Source of the DNA: Corynebacterium yonathiae
GTDB taxonomy: Bacteria > Actinomycetota > Actinomycetes > Mycobacteriales > Mycobacteriaceae
Direction of reading: 5' to 3'
Length of the DNA stretch: 64,000 nt
Assembly: GCF_027570195.1 (NCBI RefSeq)
Contig: NZ_JAKMUZ010000015.1
Location: forward strand, 1-64,000
Positions within the stretch are counted from its first letter, which is position 1. Each line of letters begins with the position of its first letter. Below are positions 36,277 through 46,028 of the stretch, in pieces. The translations under genes and the position numbers were made by a program. The notes beneath the pieces were generated by a model. The model searched no databases. It was given only the letters and a program-made list of their open reading frames with translations, and had not been told where the DNA came from.

Positions 36277-39123
36277 CTACTTGACCACGAGGTTGACCAT
36301 GCGGCCCGGCACGTAGATCTTCTTCACTACGTTCTTTCCGCTGGTCAGTTCGGCAATCTTGGCATCGGCGAGGGCAACCTCGAAGACCGCATCCTGGTCC
36401 GCGTCGGCGGCAATATTGATGCGGGCTTTGACCTTGCCGTTGATCTGGACCGGTACCTCGATTTCATCATCTACCAGGTACTTTTCCTCAAAAGTGGGGA
36501 AGGGCTGGTACGTGATGGTCTCATTGTGTCCAAAGCGCTGCCACAGCTCCTCTGCGATATGCGGGGCGATGGGGGAGACCAACTGTGCAATTGGCTCAAC
36601 AGCGGCGCGCGGGGCCTCAGTGCGATAGGTCTTGGTCAGGTAGTTGACGTACTCGATGAGCTTGGCCACCACGGTATTAAGCCGCAGGTTCTCGTAATCA
36701 TCGCGCACGCCCGCGATGGTGCGGTGTAGCTGCTTGAGATCCTCCTCGCTCAAATCTGCGTCGGTAGTGGCCAGTTCTCCGGTGTCCTCGTTGACGGCGA
36801 GACGCCAGAGACGCTGCAGGAAGCGTTGGGAGCCGACAACGTCCTTGGTAGCCCACGGGCGGGAGGTATCCAACGGGCCCATGGACATTTCATACACACG
36901 CAGGGTATCGGCACCAAAGTCGCGGCAAATATCGTCCGGAGCCACGGCATTCTTGAGGGACTTGCCCATCTTGCCGTACTCCTGATTGACCTCTTCGCCG
37001 TTGTAGTAGAACTTGCCGTCCTTTTCCTCTACCTCAGCGGCCGGCACATATACACCGCGGGAATCAGTATAGGCATAGGCCTGGATATACCCCTGGTTGT
37101 ACAGACGGCGATAAGGCTCCTGGGAGCTGACAAACCCCAAGTCAAAGAGCACTTTGTGCCAGAAGCGGGAATAAAGCAGGTGCAGCACGGCGTGCTCAAC
37201 ACCGCCGACGTAGAGGTCGACGCCACCTGTGTCCTGCGGGCCATGCTGCTCTGGGCGCGGGCCCGTCCAATAGCACTCGTTTTCGATATCGCAGAATGCC
37301 TCATCATTGCGGGGATCGATGTAACGCAGCTGGTACCAGGAAGAACCTGCCCACTGTGGCATAACGTTGGTGTCGCGGAAGTAGGTCTTCGGACCGTCAC
37401 CCAGGTCAAGTTCTACCTCGACCCAGTCGCGTACCTTGGCCAGCGGCGGTTGTGGCTCGGAATCCTTATCCTCCGGATCGAAGGAAACGGGCTTATAGTC
37501 CTCTACCTCCGGCAGCTCTACCGGCAGCATAGATTCTGGCAGGGCATGAGCAGAGCCATCCTTGTCATAGACAATGGGGAAGGGCTCTCCCCAATAGCGC
37601 TGGCGGGCGAAGAGCCAGTCGCGCAGCTTGTACTGCACCTTCTCGCGGCCTGATCCGTCCTTTTCCAGCCATTCAATGGCCTTGGCAATGGCCTCGGACT
37701 TGTTCAGTCCGTTGAGATCTAGCCCCTTGTCATTGGCAGAATTAACCAGGGCGCCGTCCTCGGTCCAGGCCTTTTCCTCTACGTTTCCGCCCGAGACAAC
37801 TTCCGTAATGGGAAGGCCGAAGGCCTGAGCAAACTCATAGTCGCGGGTATCGTGCGCCGGAACTGCCATGATCGCGCCGGTGCCATAACCGGTTAGCACA
37901 TAGTCCGCGATAAAGATCGGGACCTTCTTGCCGGAGACCGGGTTGGTGGCATAAGTCCCGAGGAAGACACCGGTCTTTTCCTTGTTCTCTTGGCGCTCTA
38001 GATCAGACTTGGCGGCAATATCGGTGCGGTAGGACTCCACGGCCTCCTTGGGATCATCGTGACCGTAGGTCCAACGCTCGTCTATGTCATCGTCATAAGG
38101 GATGGGGGAGAGGAGGGCGTCGACAAGCTCATGCTCTGGGGCCAGCACCACGTACTCGGCGCCGAAAAGCGTATCGGGGCGGGTGGTGAAGACCTCGATT
38201 TCGTAGCCCTCGGCAGGGAAGGACACCTCTGCGCCGCGGGAACGGCCAATCCAGTTGCGCTGCATGGACTTGACCTTCTCCGGCCAATCCAAAAGTTCCA
38301 GATCATCGAGCAGACGGTCGGAGTAGGCGGTAATGCGCATCATCCACTGGGACAGGTTCTTGCGGAAGACAGGGAAGTTACCGCGCTCGGACTTGCCCTC
38401 CGCAGTGACTTCCTCGTTTGCCAGCACGGTACCCAAACCCGGGCACCAATTCACCGTGGAATTAGACAGGTAGACCAAACGGAATTCATCAATAGCTGCG
38501 GCCTTCTCCTCTGCGGTGAGGTCCTCGTAGTAGCGGCCGTCCTTAGTGGTGCGCTTATTGGCTTCTAGTTCCTTGATGAGCTCCGCAATGGGGCGGGCCT
38601 TCTGCTGCTCCTCGTCGAACCAAGAGTTATAAATCTGTAGGAAAATCCACTGCGTCCACTTGAAAAACTCCGGATCCGTAGATTCTACGGAGCGGCGCGG
38701 ATCATGACCCAGGCCGAGCATGCTCAGCTGGCGGCGCATGTTTTCAATATTCGCCTCGGTGGTAGTCCGTGGGTGAGTACCGGTCTGGATGGCGTACTGC
38801 TCGGCCGGCAGGCCGAAGGCATCGTAGCCCAAGGTATGCAGCACGTTCTTGCCCAGCATACGGTTATAGCGCGCATAGGTATCGGTAGCGATATAACCCA
38901 ATGGATGTCCGACGTGCAGGCCTGCACCGGAGGGGTAGGGGAACATATCCTGCACATTGAGCTTTTCCTTAGGCAGCTCGCCCGCCTCGGTGGCGAGCTC
39001 GCCTACCGGATTCGGGGCGTTGAAGGTGCCATTATCTTTCCAGTACTGCTGCCAAGTCTTCTCGATCTGGTTCGCCAGCTCCGGGGTATAGCGGTACGAA
39101 GTGGAATCGCTCTGGGTAGTCAT
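36277..39123 (-). CDS. leuS: leucyl-tRNA synthetase
   Basis: A 948-residue class I synthetase from the ATG at 39123 ([16 protein letters not shown]); 50 upstream in-frame codons have no homology and are excluded. The HIGH motif is HVGHPLGY near residue 65. The editing domain region includes [19 protein letters not shown]. The KMSKS loop reads KMGKS in [12 protein letters not shown], a variant I believe is usual in actinobacteria. The C-terminus ends in the anticodon and tRNA-binding segments. It charges tRNA(Leu). It is a single gene, divergent from the 857-residue unknown gene. Confidence 0.97.
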   Translation of the reverse strand: MTTQSDSTSYRYTPELANQIEKTWQQYWKDNGTFNAPNPVGELATEAGELPKEKLNVQDMFPYPSGAGLHVGHPLGYIATDTYARYNRMLGKNVLHTLGYDAFGLPAEQYAIQTGTHPRTTTEANIENMRRQLSMLGLGHDPRRSVESTDPEFFKWTQWIFLQIYNSWFDEEQQKARPIAELIKELEANKRTTKDGRYYEDLTAEEKAAAIDEFRLVYLSNSTVNWCPGLGTVLANEEVTAEGKSERGNFPVFRKNLSQWMMRITAYSDRLLDDLELLDWPEKVKSMQRNWIGRSRGAEVSFPAEGYEIEVFTTRPDTLFGAEYVVLAPEHELVDALLSPIPYDDDIDERWTYGHDDPKEAVESYRTDIAAKSDLERQENKEKTGVFLGTYATNPVSGKKVPIFIADYVLTGYGTGAIMAVPAHDTRDYEFAQAFGLPITEVVSGGNVEEKAWTEDGALVNSANDKGLDLNGLNKSEAIAKAIEWLEKDGSGREKVQYKLRDWLFARQRYWGEPFPIVYDKDGSAHALPESMLPVELPEVEDYKPVSFDPEDKDSEPQPPLAKVRDWVEVELDLGDGPKTYFRDTNVMPQWAGSSWYQLRYIDPRNDEAFCDIENECYWTGPRPEQHGPQDTGGVDLYVGGVEHAVLHLLYSRFWHKVLFDLGFVSSQEPYRRLYNQGYIQAYAYTDSRGVYVPAAEVEEKDGKFYYNGEEVNQEYGKMGKSLKNAVAPDDICRDFGADTLRVYEMSMGPLDTSRPWATKDVVGSQRFLQRLWRLAVNEDTGELATTDADLSEEDLKQLHRTIAGVRDDYENLRLNTVVAKLIEYVNYLTKTYRTEAPRAAVEPIAQLVSPIAPHIAEELWQRFGHNETITYQPFPTFEEKYLVDDEIEVPVQINGKVKARINIAADADQDAVFEVALADAKIAELTSGKNVVKKIYVPGRMVNLVVK

Positions 39124-39296
39124 AGTCACACAGTGTAATAGCCGCGTGCCGGTGCGGTGTAGTTCGCTGCGCATTCCGCGTCCTACTGGGCACGCGCACC
39201 CAAAATCTCCGCCAGACTCACCCCCGGCTTTCGGGTCATTTCCCCCGCTCGCAGCCAAAATGCAGATCTGCATGAAAATGATCTAGGCTGGGGTAA

Positions 39297-41870
39297 ATGA
39301 GCCAGGAGAAGTTTCGCAGCCAGCTTTCATCTTTTGCAGACGCAGCGGTATTTCAGGGGATTCCGCACCTGCGCCTCTCCCCAGCTACCCACACTTTGGA
39401 GCTGTACCTACCAGCCTTAACCGCAGGTTATGAGCCAGAGGATCCCCAGTGGTCCGTGTCCGCTCAGCTGCTCGACGACAGCGAGGACACTCGTAAGTTC
39501 TACTACGTGGAGGGCGAGGAGCCCGGGCTGTGGATCAGCATGCCCCACCCCTTTAGCCACCTGAGCGTCTCCTTTGAAGAGCACACCTTGGAATTCGCTG
39601 GCGTGGCCAATGGCGGCTTAGTGCTGGATTCCACCCATCGGCCGCTCGATACCACCGCAGCGATACCTAAGGGCTCATATACCTTCATCGCCCCTGCTGG
39701 CACGGAATTCACCAAGGCTAAGGCCGGCGAGGCTCGCTCACACGGCGCCTGGGAAGGTTGGTCCATCTTCCCGCTAGAGGTGAGTCAGTCCTTCACGGTG
39801 GAGGCACCGCAACAAGAGCCCGCCACCATCAAGGTGTCTGGCAGCCCTGACTTTGCCTGGGATATGGCCGTCAAGTCGCTGCCCAATGCCCACGGGCTGG
39901 ATGGTGAGCTGGTCTATACCCAGTCACCTCGCGTCATCGCCAATACCGAGCTCAGCATGGAGCTGACCTATGTCCCCATGGGTGGGGAAGAAGAGGCCGT
40001 GCTGGAAGACGAGCTACCGGAGGGCATCCACGAGGTGCTCCCGGCAGACGCCTTCGAAGATCCTTGGGTAGGCCGCTACCGCTTCACCCTGTACAAGGAC
40101 GAGGAACTGGTAGATATCCAGTATCTCAATTTTGCGGAATCACTCCACATGCGAGCTAAGAACGAAGGCCCACGCGGGACTAACTTCCGCTTTATTGATG
40201 CCTTGGGCAACCTTTCGCCCTTTAGCTATGCCTTAGCCTCTGCGCCGGGTAAATCCATCCAGATGGAAAAAGGCCAGCGTGTCTTCGGTGAGGACGAGAG
40301 CGTGCGCGAGGAGACCATCGGCAGCGAGGCCGGCTATGAGCTGACCTTCCAGGTGGAACCGGCAACGATTCGTACCCGCGTCAAGCGCACCGCGGCCGAG
40401 CCCGTGGACTACCTGGATAAGCAGGTCATCCTGGCAGATCAGCTCGATGCCGATGCGCTTTTTACCATCCACTCGCCAGAGCCTTTGCCGCTAGCAAAAT
40501 TCGTGGTCATTGACAAAAACCAGAAGATTAAGGACCTTGTCACGGCCAATGGCTCTACCGAGGCGGCTACCAGCCTCTCCGTGCCGAACCGCGCGCTGAA
40601 GTCTGCGCTGACGAAAAAGACCTCGCTGGAGCTTTATCTCTTGTGGTCCACGCTCTCCTATGAGGAGTACCTCGAGGGTCTGCCGGAAAAGGAGCGCGCA
40701 GCGCACCAAAAGCGTAGCTTTGAGCGTCGCGTCATGGAATATGAAGCCACTGCAGCCAGCGATCTCATCTATGCCGCCATCGCCACCGTGCGTAAGGCGC
40801 CGTTGGTCTCCCGCGCCACCATCGAGGATGGCATCCTCGTCCCCGAGCAGCCGCACGAAGAAGAGGTTGAGCTACTGGCTTGGGCTTGGCCGCTGGGCAA
40901 TCCTGCGGGGGAACCGCAACCGCTTGAGCCCACCGAAGAAGGCTTTGAGCTGCCCGAGGAGCTGCTGGATGCCGGCCACCTCATCGTGGATTTCCGAGAG
41001 GACGAACCGGCCAGCGACTTAGCCGCGCCGCAGTACCCACCGGCAAGCGCGCTCATCATCTTCCAAGATGGTGAAACCGAAAACACTGAGGGCATGTGGC
41101 CCACCTACGCGGCTATGCGCCGCCTAGCTCCCAAGGCCAAGGACACCTTCGAGGGAATCATCAAGGAGATCGAAGCCGATCCGCGCGCCAGCGTGGATGC
41201 CCTTATGACCGCGGACTTTGAGCCGGGCCAGCGCATACGCGCCTTTGTCCGCACCGGATTGGTCTCCCGCGATTTCCGCCGCGAAGAGCCAGCCGGCGAG
41301 CCTTCCTCACTACTAGCAGCGCTTGCCGACGCCGCGCATGACTACGTCGCAGCCCACGGCTCCACCTCGCTCGCGCAGGTGCCGTCCACCGGCGTCGACG
41401 ATGTCACCCGCCCAATGCTGCTGATGAGTGCCACGGGTGAGGCACCCACGCCATCGACAGACAGCGATCAGCTCTGCGATGATGCTCACCGAGTCGCAGC
41501 ACTACGCGAGTGCTTTGCCAACGACCTCGCACTCACCCGCCTGGGCACCATCTCCAACCTGCGGAGCACCGCCATGCAGCTGCGCGTGACACTGCAACAA
41601 CTGGGTGTGGATAAGTCTGTCCTGCACACTTTGCTAGCGCTGGATGCCTTTGGTGATGGCAATTCGGAGCTCGGCGATTCCGCTTGGATGCCGTTTATCT
41701 CCTATGTCTTTGCCATTACGGCGCGCGGTGTAGCCAATGGCAAGCTGGCTGACCCCGCTTTCGCCGCCACGCTTGACGGCGCCCTCCCGCAGCTAGCCGA
41801 GGCCGTCTCCCTCGCTCCGCAGCTGTTTTATCGCGATATTCTCACCGCGGAGGCGCTCACACTCAGCTAG
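39297..41870 (+). CDS. large protein of unknown function, 857 aa
   Basis: A long acidic cytoplasmic protein with no signal peptide, membrane segment or nucleotide-binding loop. I do not recognise it with confidence. Residues 1-440 look beta-rich, with repeated short hydrophobic strands (HTLELYLPALTAGY, GSYTFIAPAGTEF, AWEGWSIFPLEVSQ, VGRYRFTLYKDEELV) like stacked beta-sandwich domains. Residues 450-857 look mainly helical and acidic. The layout vaguely resembles large accessory proteins of some defence islands, but no partner ATPase or nuclease is nearby. It starts 173 bases from the divergent leuS start and is followed directly by a MOSC gene. Confidence 0.75.
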   Translation: MSQEKFRSQLSSFADAAVFQGIPHLRLSPATHTLELYLPALTAGYEPEDPQWSVSAQLLDDSEDTRKFYYVEGEEPGLWISMPHPFSHLSVSFEEHTLEFAGVANGGLVLDSTHRPLDTTAAIPKGSYTFIAPAGTEFTKAKAGEARSHGAWEGWSIFPLEVSQSFTVEAPQQEPATIKVSGSPDFAWDMAVKSLPNAHGLDGELVYTQSPRVIANTELSMELTYVPMGGEEEAVLEDELPEGIHEVLPADAFEDPWVGRYRFTLYKDEELVDIQYLNFAESLHMRAKNEGPRGTNFRFIDALGNLSPFSYALASAPGKSIQMEKGQRVFGEDESVREETIGSEAGYELTFQVEPATIRTRVKRTAAEPVDYLDKQVILADQLDADALFTIHSPEPLPLAKFVVIDKNQKIKDLVTANGSTEAATSLSVPNRALKSALTKKTSLELYLLWSTLSYEEYLEGLPEKERAAHQKRSFERRVMEYEATAASDLIYAAIATVRKAPLVSRATIEDGILVPEQPHEEEVELLAWAWPLGNPAGEPQPLEPTEEGFELPEELLDAGHLIVDFREDEPASDLAAPQYPPASALIIFQDGETENTEGMWPTYAAMRRLAPKAKDTFEGIIKEIEADPRASVDALMTADFEPGQRIRAFVRTGLVSRDFRREEPAGEPSSLLAALADAAHDYVAAHGSTSLAQVPSTGVDDVTRPMLLMSATGEAPTPSTDSDQLCDDAHRVAALRECFANDLALTRLGTISNLRSTAMQLRVTLQQLGVDKSVLHTLLALDAFGDGNSELGDSAWMPFISYVFAITARGVANGKLADPAFAATLDGALPQLAEAVSLAPQLFYRDILTAEALTLS

Positions 41871-41880
41871 TGTGACAGGC

Positions 41881-42513
41881 ATGCAGGTCATTTCCACCAA
41901 TGTCGCCGTCCGCCGGCCGGATCCGAGCGGGCGGCATGAGTTCTCAGGCATCGACAAGAAACCTCAGGATTTTATCGAGCTGGCAGCCCCCGGCCCCAAT
42001 TATGGAGATGGCTCTGGCGTCTACGGCGATATAATTGGCGATACCCAACATCATGGCGGCAATGATAAAGCCGTCTATGCCTACGCCCGCGAAGAATTGG
42101 ATTACTGGCAATCCGAGCTTTCCCGCCCGCTGGCTTCCGGTTGCTTTGGCGAGAACCTCACCACACAGGGTGTCGATCTGTCCGCTCTACTCATCAACCA
42201 ACGCCTCCAAATCGGCACCGCTGTACTTGAGGTATCCGTGCCCCGCCAGCCTTGTGCCACCTTCGCCGGATGGTTAGGGGAGCGCGGCTGGCTCAAGCGT
42301 TGGACCGCGCGCGGCGATTGCGGCACCTACTTGCGCATCATTTCCCCTGGCCGCATTCGCCCCGGCGACAGCATCGATTTGGATGCGCCACCCAACCACG
42401 AGATCACCATGCGCATGGCCTTTGCCGCCAAGATGGGTGACCGTATCCTTGCACGGCGCGTTATCGAGGCCGACTGCTTGCCCGCTCACCAGCAAAATAA
42501 GCTTCGCACCTAG
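41881..42513 (+). CDS. MOSC domain protein (YiiM-like)
   Basis: About 210 residues. The MOSC fold of molybdenum cofactor sulfurases is seen in GDIIGDTQHHGGNDKAVYAYAREELDYW, LASGCFGENLTTQGVDL and the conserved cysteine in VSVPRQPCATFAGWL. YiiM-type proteins take part in molybdenum-dependent reduction of N-hydroxylated compounds. ATG 41881 and GTG 41872 are both possible starts; neither has a good ribosome-binding site. It lies at the end of the 857-residue gene, with a gap of 10 bases or less, so the two are probably co-transcribed. Confidence 0.85.
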   Translation: MQVISTNVAVRRPDPSGRHEFSGIDKKPQDFIELAAPGPNYGDGSGVYGDIIGDTQHHGGNDKAVYAYAREELDYWQSELSRPLASGCFGENLTTQGVDLSALLINQRLQIGTAVLEVSVPRQPCATFAGWLGERGWLKRWTARGDCGTYLRIISPGRIRPGDSIDLDAPPNHEITMRMAFAAKMGDRILARRVIEADCLPAHQQNKLRT

Positions 42514-42620
42514 CCGTACACCCTAAACTCTTTTTCGGCGAGTTTTCCGTCCCTGCGCTTAGCGCCATCGCCGGCCTCGAGACTCTTAAACTAGAACCTC
42601 ACGGTCTACCTAATGCGAAA

Positions 42621-42651
42621 GCACACCAGCCTCGATGGCTGGTGCGCTTTT
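42621..42651. terminator. bidirectional terminator
   Basis: CACCAGCC (42624-42631) and GGCTGGTG (42637-42644) form a stem with a 5-base loop, followed by CGCTTTTAA on the plus strand. On the minus strand TGCTTTC follows the same stem. It can end both the MOSC transcript and the convergent MFS transcript. Confidence 0.82.
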
Positions 42652-42681
42652 AATGCTTCAGGCTAAGAGGGGAGTGCCGTG

Positions 42682-43893
42682 TTACTTACCTTCGTCGAAG
42701 TGTAGATGGTGCCCCTTGGCCTTGGGGAAGCGACCGTGCACAAAGAAGTAGTAGATGGCTGCGATGACTACGAGGGCCGCAAGGATGAGGTACATGGTGT
42801 CAAAGCCGGTTGCTTCGACAATGGGGCCTAGGCCGAACGGAGCCAGGCCAATGCCTAGGTCCATCAGGAGGAACATGGTGGAGATACCCGCGCCCATCTG
42901 TGCGGTGGGTACCGAGCGCACAGAGATGGCCTGGCATGCGGGGCTCAGGGTGCCGAAACCCAAGCCGGTGCAGGCGCCTGCAACCACCAGCATGACGTCG
43001 TTGGTGGGGAAGCCCATGAGGAGCAGAGCGATAATAAAGGCTGCAAGGCCGAGGTACATCACGGCGTTATCGCCCTTATGGTCTTGGATGCGGCCCAAAA
43101 CAAAGCGCATGATAAGCATGGTTACCGCATAACCAATAAAGAACAGACCTGCGCCAGTCGCAAGGTCTTCCTTGCGCGCATAAGCGTTGAGATAGGTAAC
43201 CACACCGGAGTAGGCGATTCCGACCAACAACATAAACAGGCCGATGGGAACCACGTTGGGGTGCACGGCATTGCGCAAAGTAAAGGCCGGCTTCTCGGCG
43301 GAAACCTCAGCTGGGTAGCGCAGCACCAAGGCCAGGACCAAAGACACGACATTAGCGCCTAGCGCTACAGCGAAAAGCGTGTTGTAGCCGATGTTATTTG
43401 CCAGGAACAGGCCAAGGGCTGGGCCGAAGGCCGTTGCCAAGGTAGTGCCGAGGGCGAAGTAACCGGTACCCTCCGCGCGGCGCTCGTGCGGAATGACGGA
43501 TTGCGCCACTGCCATAAGCGCGGTGGAGGTCAAAGCGTACCCCGTGCCGTGCAGGAAACGGACGACGATGAGAACGGCAACGTTCTGCGCAAAAAAATAC
43601 GCCACAGCAACAACTGTGACGAAGACTAGGGAGGTCAAGGCGGCCTTCTTGTGACCTACTCGGTCCACGAGCCAGCCAGAAAAGACGCGCATACACGTCG
43701 CACCCAAAACGAAGGCACTGGACGCAAAACCACCCACGGTATCCGATGCCCCGAAGCTCTCTACTGCGTAGAGGGCCATGGTGGTCACGGACAGGTAGAA
43801 GACCAAAAACTGACAGAAATTAGCCACCCACGCGAGAACGAACGTGGGCGTAATCAGCTGCGGCTTATCCGCTGCAGATTCTGTAGACGTCAT
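42682..43893 (-). CDS. MFS transporter
   Basis: 403 residues from the ATG at 43893, which has a GGAGTGAG ribosome-binding site; a longer start at 43944 is rejected. Twelve membrane helices are likely. The A-loop motif GWLVDRVGHKKA lies between helices 2 and 3. GLGFGTLSPACQAISVRSVP and the drug-efflux-like VRFLHGTGYALTSTAL pattern suggest an exporter of the DHA1/AraJ type, but the substrate is unknown. Single gene with a terminator after it. Confidence 0.85.
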   Translation of the reverse strand: MTSTESAADKPQLITPTFVLAWVANFCQFLVFYLSVTTMALYAVESFGASDTVGGFASSAFVLGATCMRVFSGWLVDRVGHKKAALTSLVFVTVVAVAYFFAQNVAVLIVVRFLHGTGYALTSTALMAVAQSVIPHERRAEGTGYFALGTTLATAFGPALGLFLANNIGYNTLFAVALGANVVSLVLALVLRYPAEVSAEKPAFTLRNAVHPNVVPIGLFMLLVGIAYSGVVTYLNAYARKEDLATGAGLFFIGYAVTMLIMRFVLGRIQDHKGDNAVMYLGLAAFIIALLLMGFPTNDVMLVVAGACTGLGFGTLSPACQAISVRSVPTAQMGAGISTMFLLMDLGIGLAPFGLGPIVEATGFDTMYLILAALVVIAAIYYFFVHGRFPKAKGHHLHFDEGK

Positions 43894-44222
43894 GTACTCA
43901 CTCCAAATAACAAAAAGAAAATTCCCTCTCCACGAGCGGGCCATTAGGCCACGCTTCGCAGATGAAGGAAATACAAATTAAATTTTACGGAGAGGAACTA
44001 TACGCTCTGCAGGTTTCAAAAGGTTAATCAAAAGACTCTCTTGACCCTCTTCGGCACCGCTTTTTGTACTCCAATGGAAGTAATAACGAGGCTTTGTGCA
44101 GGCTAAACAGCCTCGGGTAGGGAAATATGCCACGTGTTTGACATTGTTTATATTATGAGACCTCGGCCGAGTCCCAAAGGGGACCCAGCCAACCTTTGCG
44201 TCTTGGTCAAATGCTAGCGCTT
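43894..44222. other. spacer between MFS gene and gabD
   Basis: 329 bases with no supported gene. It should contain the promoter of the MFS gene and the 3' end of the gabD transcript. A short stem (GAGTCCC and GGGACCC around 44171-44188, loop AAAG or similar) lies about 40 bases past the gabD stop, but without a U-run. A TTGACA at 44138 has no matching -10. Confidence 0.5.
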
Positions 44223-45698
44223 CTAGACATTGGCATAAGGGTCGCGGATACCCAGGTATTGAACTGAGGTATATTCCTCAATACCCTCAGCGCCACCTTC
44301 GCGGCCCAAACCGGATTGCTTGACGCCACCGAATGGGGCAGCGGCGTTGGAGATGACGCCGGCGTTGAATCCCATCAGGCCGAATTCGAGGCCGTCGGCC
44401 ACGCGCCACAGGCGGTCGGAGTCTTCCGTAAACACATAGGACGCAAGACCATATTCCGTCTCGTTTGCTAGCTCTAGGGCTTCCGCCTCCTCGGTGAAGG
44501 TAAGGATGGGCGCAACTGGGCCGAAGATTTCCTCCTGGGCCACGCGGGTTTCACGTGAAACATTGCTCAGGATCGTGGGGGCATAAAAGTGCCCCTCGCC
44601 CTCGCCACGTTTGCCACCGGTGATAACGGTGGCGGCCTTTTCCACTGCGTCATCCACTAGGGCAGCAATATTGTCGAGCGCTTTAGCTTCAACGAGGGGA
44701 CCGCATGTAACGCCTTCGTCCAAACCATTGCCCACGACGAGCTTATTAAACTCCGCCGCCAACTTTTGCGTAAACTCCTCCGCCACGGACTCGTGCACTA
44801 GGAAACGGTTGGCTGCGGTGCAGGCCTCACCAATATTGCGCATCTTCGCAGCCATGGCTCCCGCTACAGCTTGATCGATATCCGCATCCTCAAAGACGAT
44901 GAACGGGGCATTACCGCCCAGCTCCATGGAGGTGCGCAGCACATTATCCGCGGCGCCCTTTAGTAGCGTCTTTCCCACCGGGGTGGAGCCGGTGAAGGAG
45001 AGCTTGCGCAGGCGGGCGTCGGCAAGCAGAGGCTCCGAAATGGCCGAGGCAGAACTTCCAGAGACCACATTGAGCACACCCTTGGGCAGGCCAGCATCGA
45101 GCATGGTTTGCGCGAAGTACTGCGAAGTCAGCGGGGTAAGCTTGGCCGGTTTCAGGACCATGGTGCAGCCTGCCGCAACGGCAGGGGCCACCTTGCGCGT
45201 TGCCATCGCGAGGGGAAAGTTCCACGGGGTAATCAGCAAGCATGGCCCGACCGGCTTGCGGCGTGTGACCATACGCAAAGTGCCCTCCGGAACGGGGGAG
45301 TAGCGACCATAGTCACGCGTTGCCTCCTCACTAAACCATCGCAGATACTCAGCGCCATAGGTGACCTCACCTTGAGATTCGGCAAGGGGCTTTCCCATTT
45401 CAAGGGTCATCAGCGTCGCGAACTCATCGGCCCGCTCGTGCACCAGCTCGAAGGCCCGGCGGAGGATATTGGCCCGCTCGCGCGGCGTGGTTCGTGCCCA
45501 CTCATCTTGCACCGCACAAGCAGCGTCAAGGGCGGCTACCGCGTCTGCGGAGTTTGCAGATTCTAGCGTGGCTATGGTCTCTCCGGTTGCGGGATTTTCC
45601 ACCGTGAAAGTTTCACCGGACGATGCCTTTCGCCACTCGCCCCCAATCAGAAGTTTGGTAGGAACCTTTGCCAATACCTCGCTCGGATTTGAAGTCAT
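44223..45698 (-). CDS. gabD: succinate-semialdehyde dehydrogenase (NAD(P)+)
   Basis: A 491-residue aldehyde dehydrogenase. The cofactor motif FTGSTPVGKTLL, the catalytic glutamate in MELGGNAPF and the catalytic cysteine in GEACTAANRF are all present, and LITPWNFPLAM is typical of the GabD/SSADH branch. It oxidises succinate semialdehyde to succinate. A perfect ParB site inside it encodes VSRET at NVSRETRVAQEEIFGPVAP, just before the conserved EEIFGP. It is divergent from the trp operon. Confidence 0.92.
   Translation of the reverse strand: MTSNPSEVLAKVPTKLLIGGEWRKASSGETFTVENPATGETIATLESANSADAVAALDAACAVQDEWARTTPRERANILRRAFELVHERADEFATLMTLEMGKPLAESQGEVTYGAEYLRWFSEEATRDYGRYSPVPEGTLRMVTRRKPVGPCLLITPWNFPLAMATRKVAPAVAAGCTMVLKPAKLTPLTSQYFAQTMLDAGLPKGVLNVVSGSSASAISEPLLADARLRKLSFTGSTPVGKTLLKGAADNVLRTSMELGGNAPFIVFEDADIDQAVAGAMAAKMRNIGEACTAANRFLVHESVAEEFTQKLAAEFNKLVVGNGLDEGVTCGPLVEAKALDNIAALVDDAVEKAATVITGGKRGEGEGHFYAPTILSNVSRETRVAQEEIFGPVAPILTFTEEAEALELANETEYGLASYVFTEDSDRLWRVADGLEFGLMGFNAGVISNAAAPFGGVKQSGLGREGGAEGIEEYTSVQYLGIRDPYANV
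44548..44561. promoter_or_regulatory. parS: parS site 1 (in gabD)
   Basis: Perfect GTTTCACGTGAAAC, the core of the bacterial ParB-binding site. It lies in the coding frame of gabD as V-S-R-E-T. Confidence 0.88.
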
Positions 45699-45823
45699 TT
45701 ACATCACCTTTCTTCTCTTTCTTAATGGATCCAACAGTACCGCACTCGTTTCCCTCAGGTGCGAATACCAATTGCGTTCTTAGAAAGCCAGCTTGCGCCG
45801 CGAGAATATTTTTCGGAAATATC

Positions 45824-45852
45824 TTCCGCTTTATAGAAATCTGGGTTAGAGT
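45824..45852 (+). promoter_or_regulatory. trp operon promoter
   Basis: TTCCGC (45824-45829), a 17-base spacer and TAGAGT (45847-45852). The -10 element ends 7 bases before the leader-peptide ATG, so the transcript should begin at or next to that A. An A/T-rich imperfect palindrome (AATATTT ... AAATATC, about 45805-45823) just upstream could bind a regulator. Confidence 0.5.
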
Positions 45853-45859
45853 AGCTGAC

Positions 45860-45898
45860 ATGAAGAACATGACTACTACTTGGTGGTGGCTCGCTTAA
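45860..45898 (+). CDS. trpL: trp operon leader peptide
   Basis: A 12-residue peptide MKNMTTTWWWLA with three tandem Trp codons, the sensor of a trp attenuator. The same TGG-CTC-GCT bases form segment 1 of the attenuator. Stalling at the Trp codons when charged tRNA(Trp) is scarce blocks segment 1 and frees segment 2. No ribosome-binding site precedes the ATG, and the promoter lies directly upstream, so it is probably translated from a leaderless mRNA; ATG at 45869 is a second possible start. Confidence 0.93.
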   Translation: MKNMTTTWWWLA

Positions 45899-45960
45899 CC
45901 CGCGGGCCATTCTTCGCAACCAATTTTTAGGCTCGCATTCTGCGGGCCTTTTGGCGTTTT
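45887..45960 (+). promoter_or_regulatory. trp attenuator with competing hairpins and terminator
   Basis: Segments 1 and 3 are both GGCTCGC (45888-45894 and 45930-45936). Segments 2 and 4 are both GCGGGCC (45902-45908 and 45942-45948). Pairing 1:2 (8 pairs with flanks) allows 3:4, a 9-pair terminator hairpin AGGCTCGCA-TTC-TGCGGGCCT followed by TTTTGGCGTTTT. Pairing 2:3 is the antiterminator, favoured when a ribosome stalls on the Trp codons that overlap segment 1. The design is complete and lies 70 bases before trpE. Confidence 0.92.
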
Positions 45961-46028
45961 GGTGCCTCTGCTCGTGGAAGCTCAACTTTCGTTTCCCCAT
46001 TCCCCATACCCACCGAAAGGGCACTGCA

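Noticed and set aside
36826-37653. Open frame antisense to leuS (275 codons)
   Set aside because: Shadow of the leuS codons; no motif or start signal.
39124-39273. 50-residue N-terminal extension of LeuS
   Set aside because: It has no resemblance to LeuRS; the ATG at 39123 gives the normal N-terminus.
29646-41614. Single DnaA boxes at 29646, 30811 and 41606 as functional sites
   Set aside because: They lie alone in coding sequence; isolated matches of this length are expected by chance in 64 kb with this composition.
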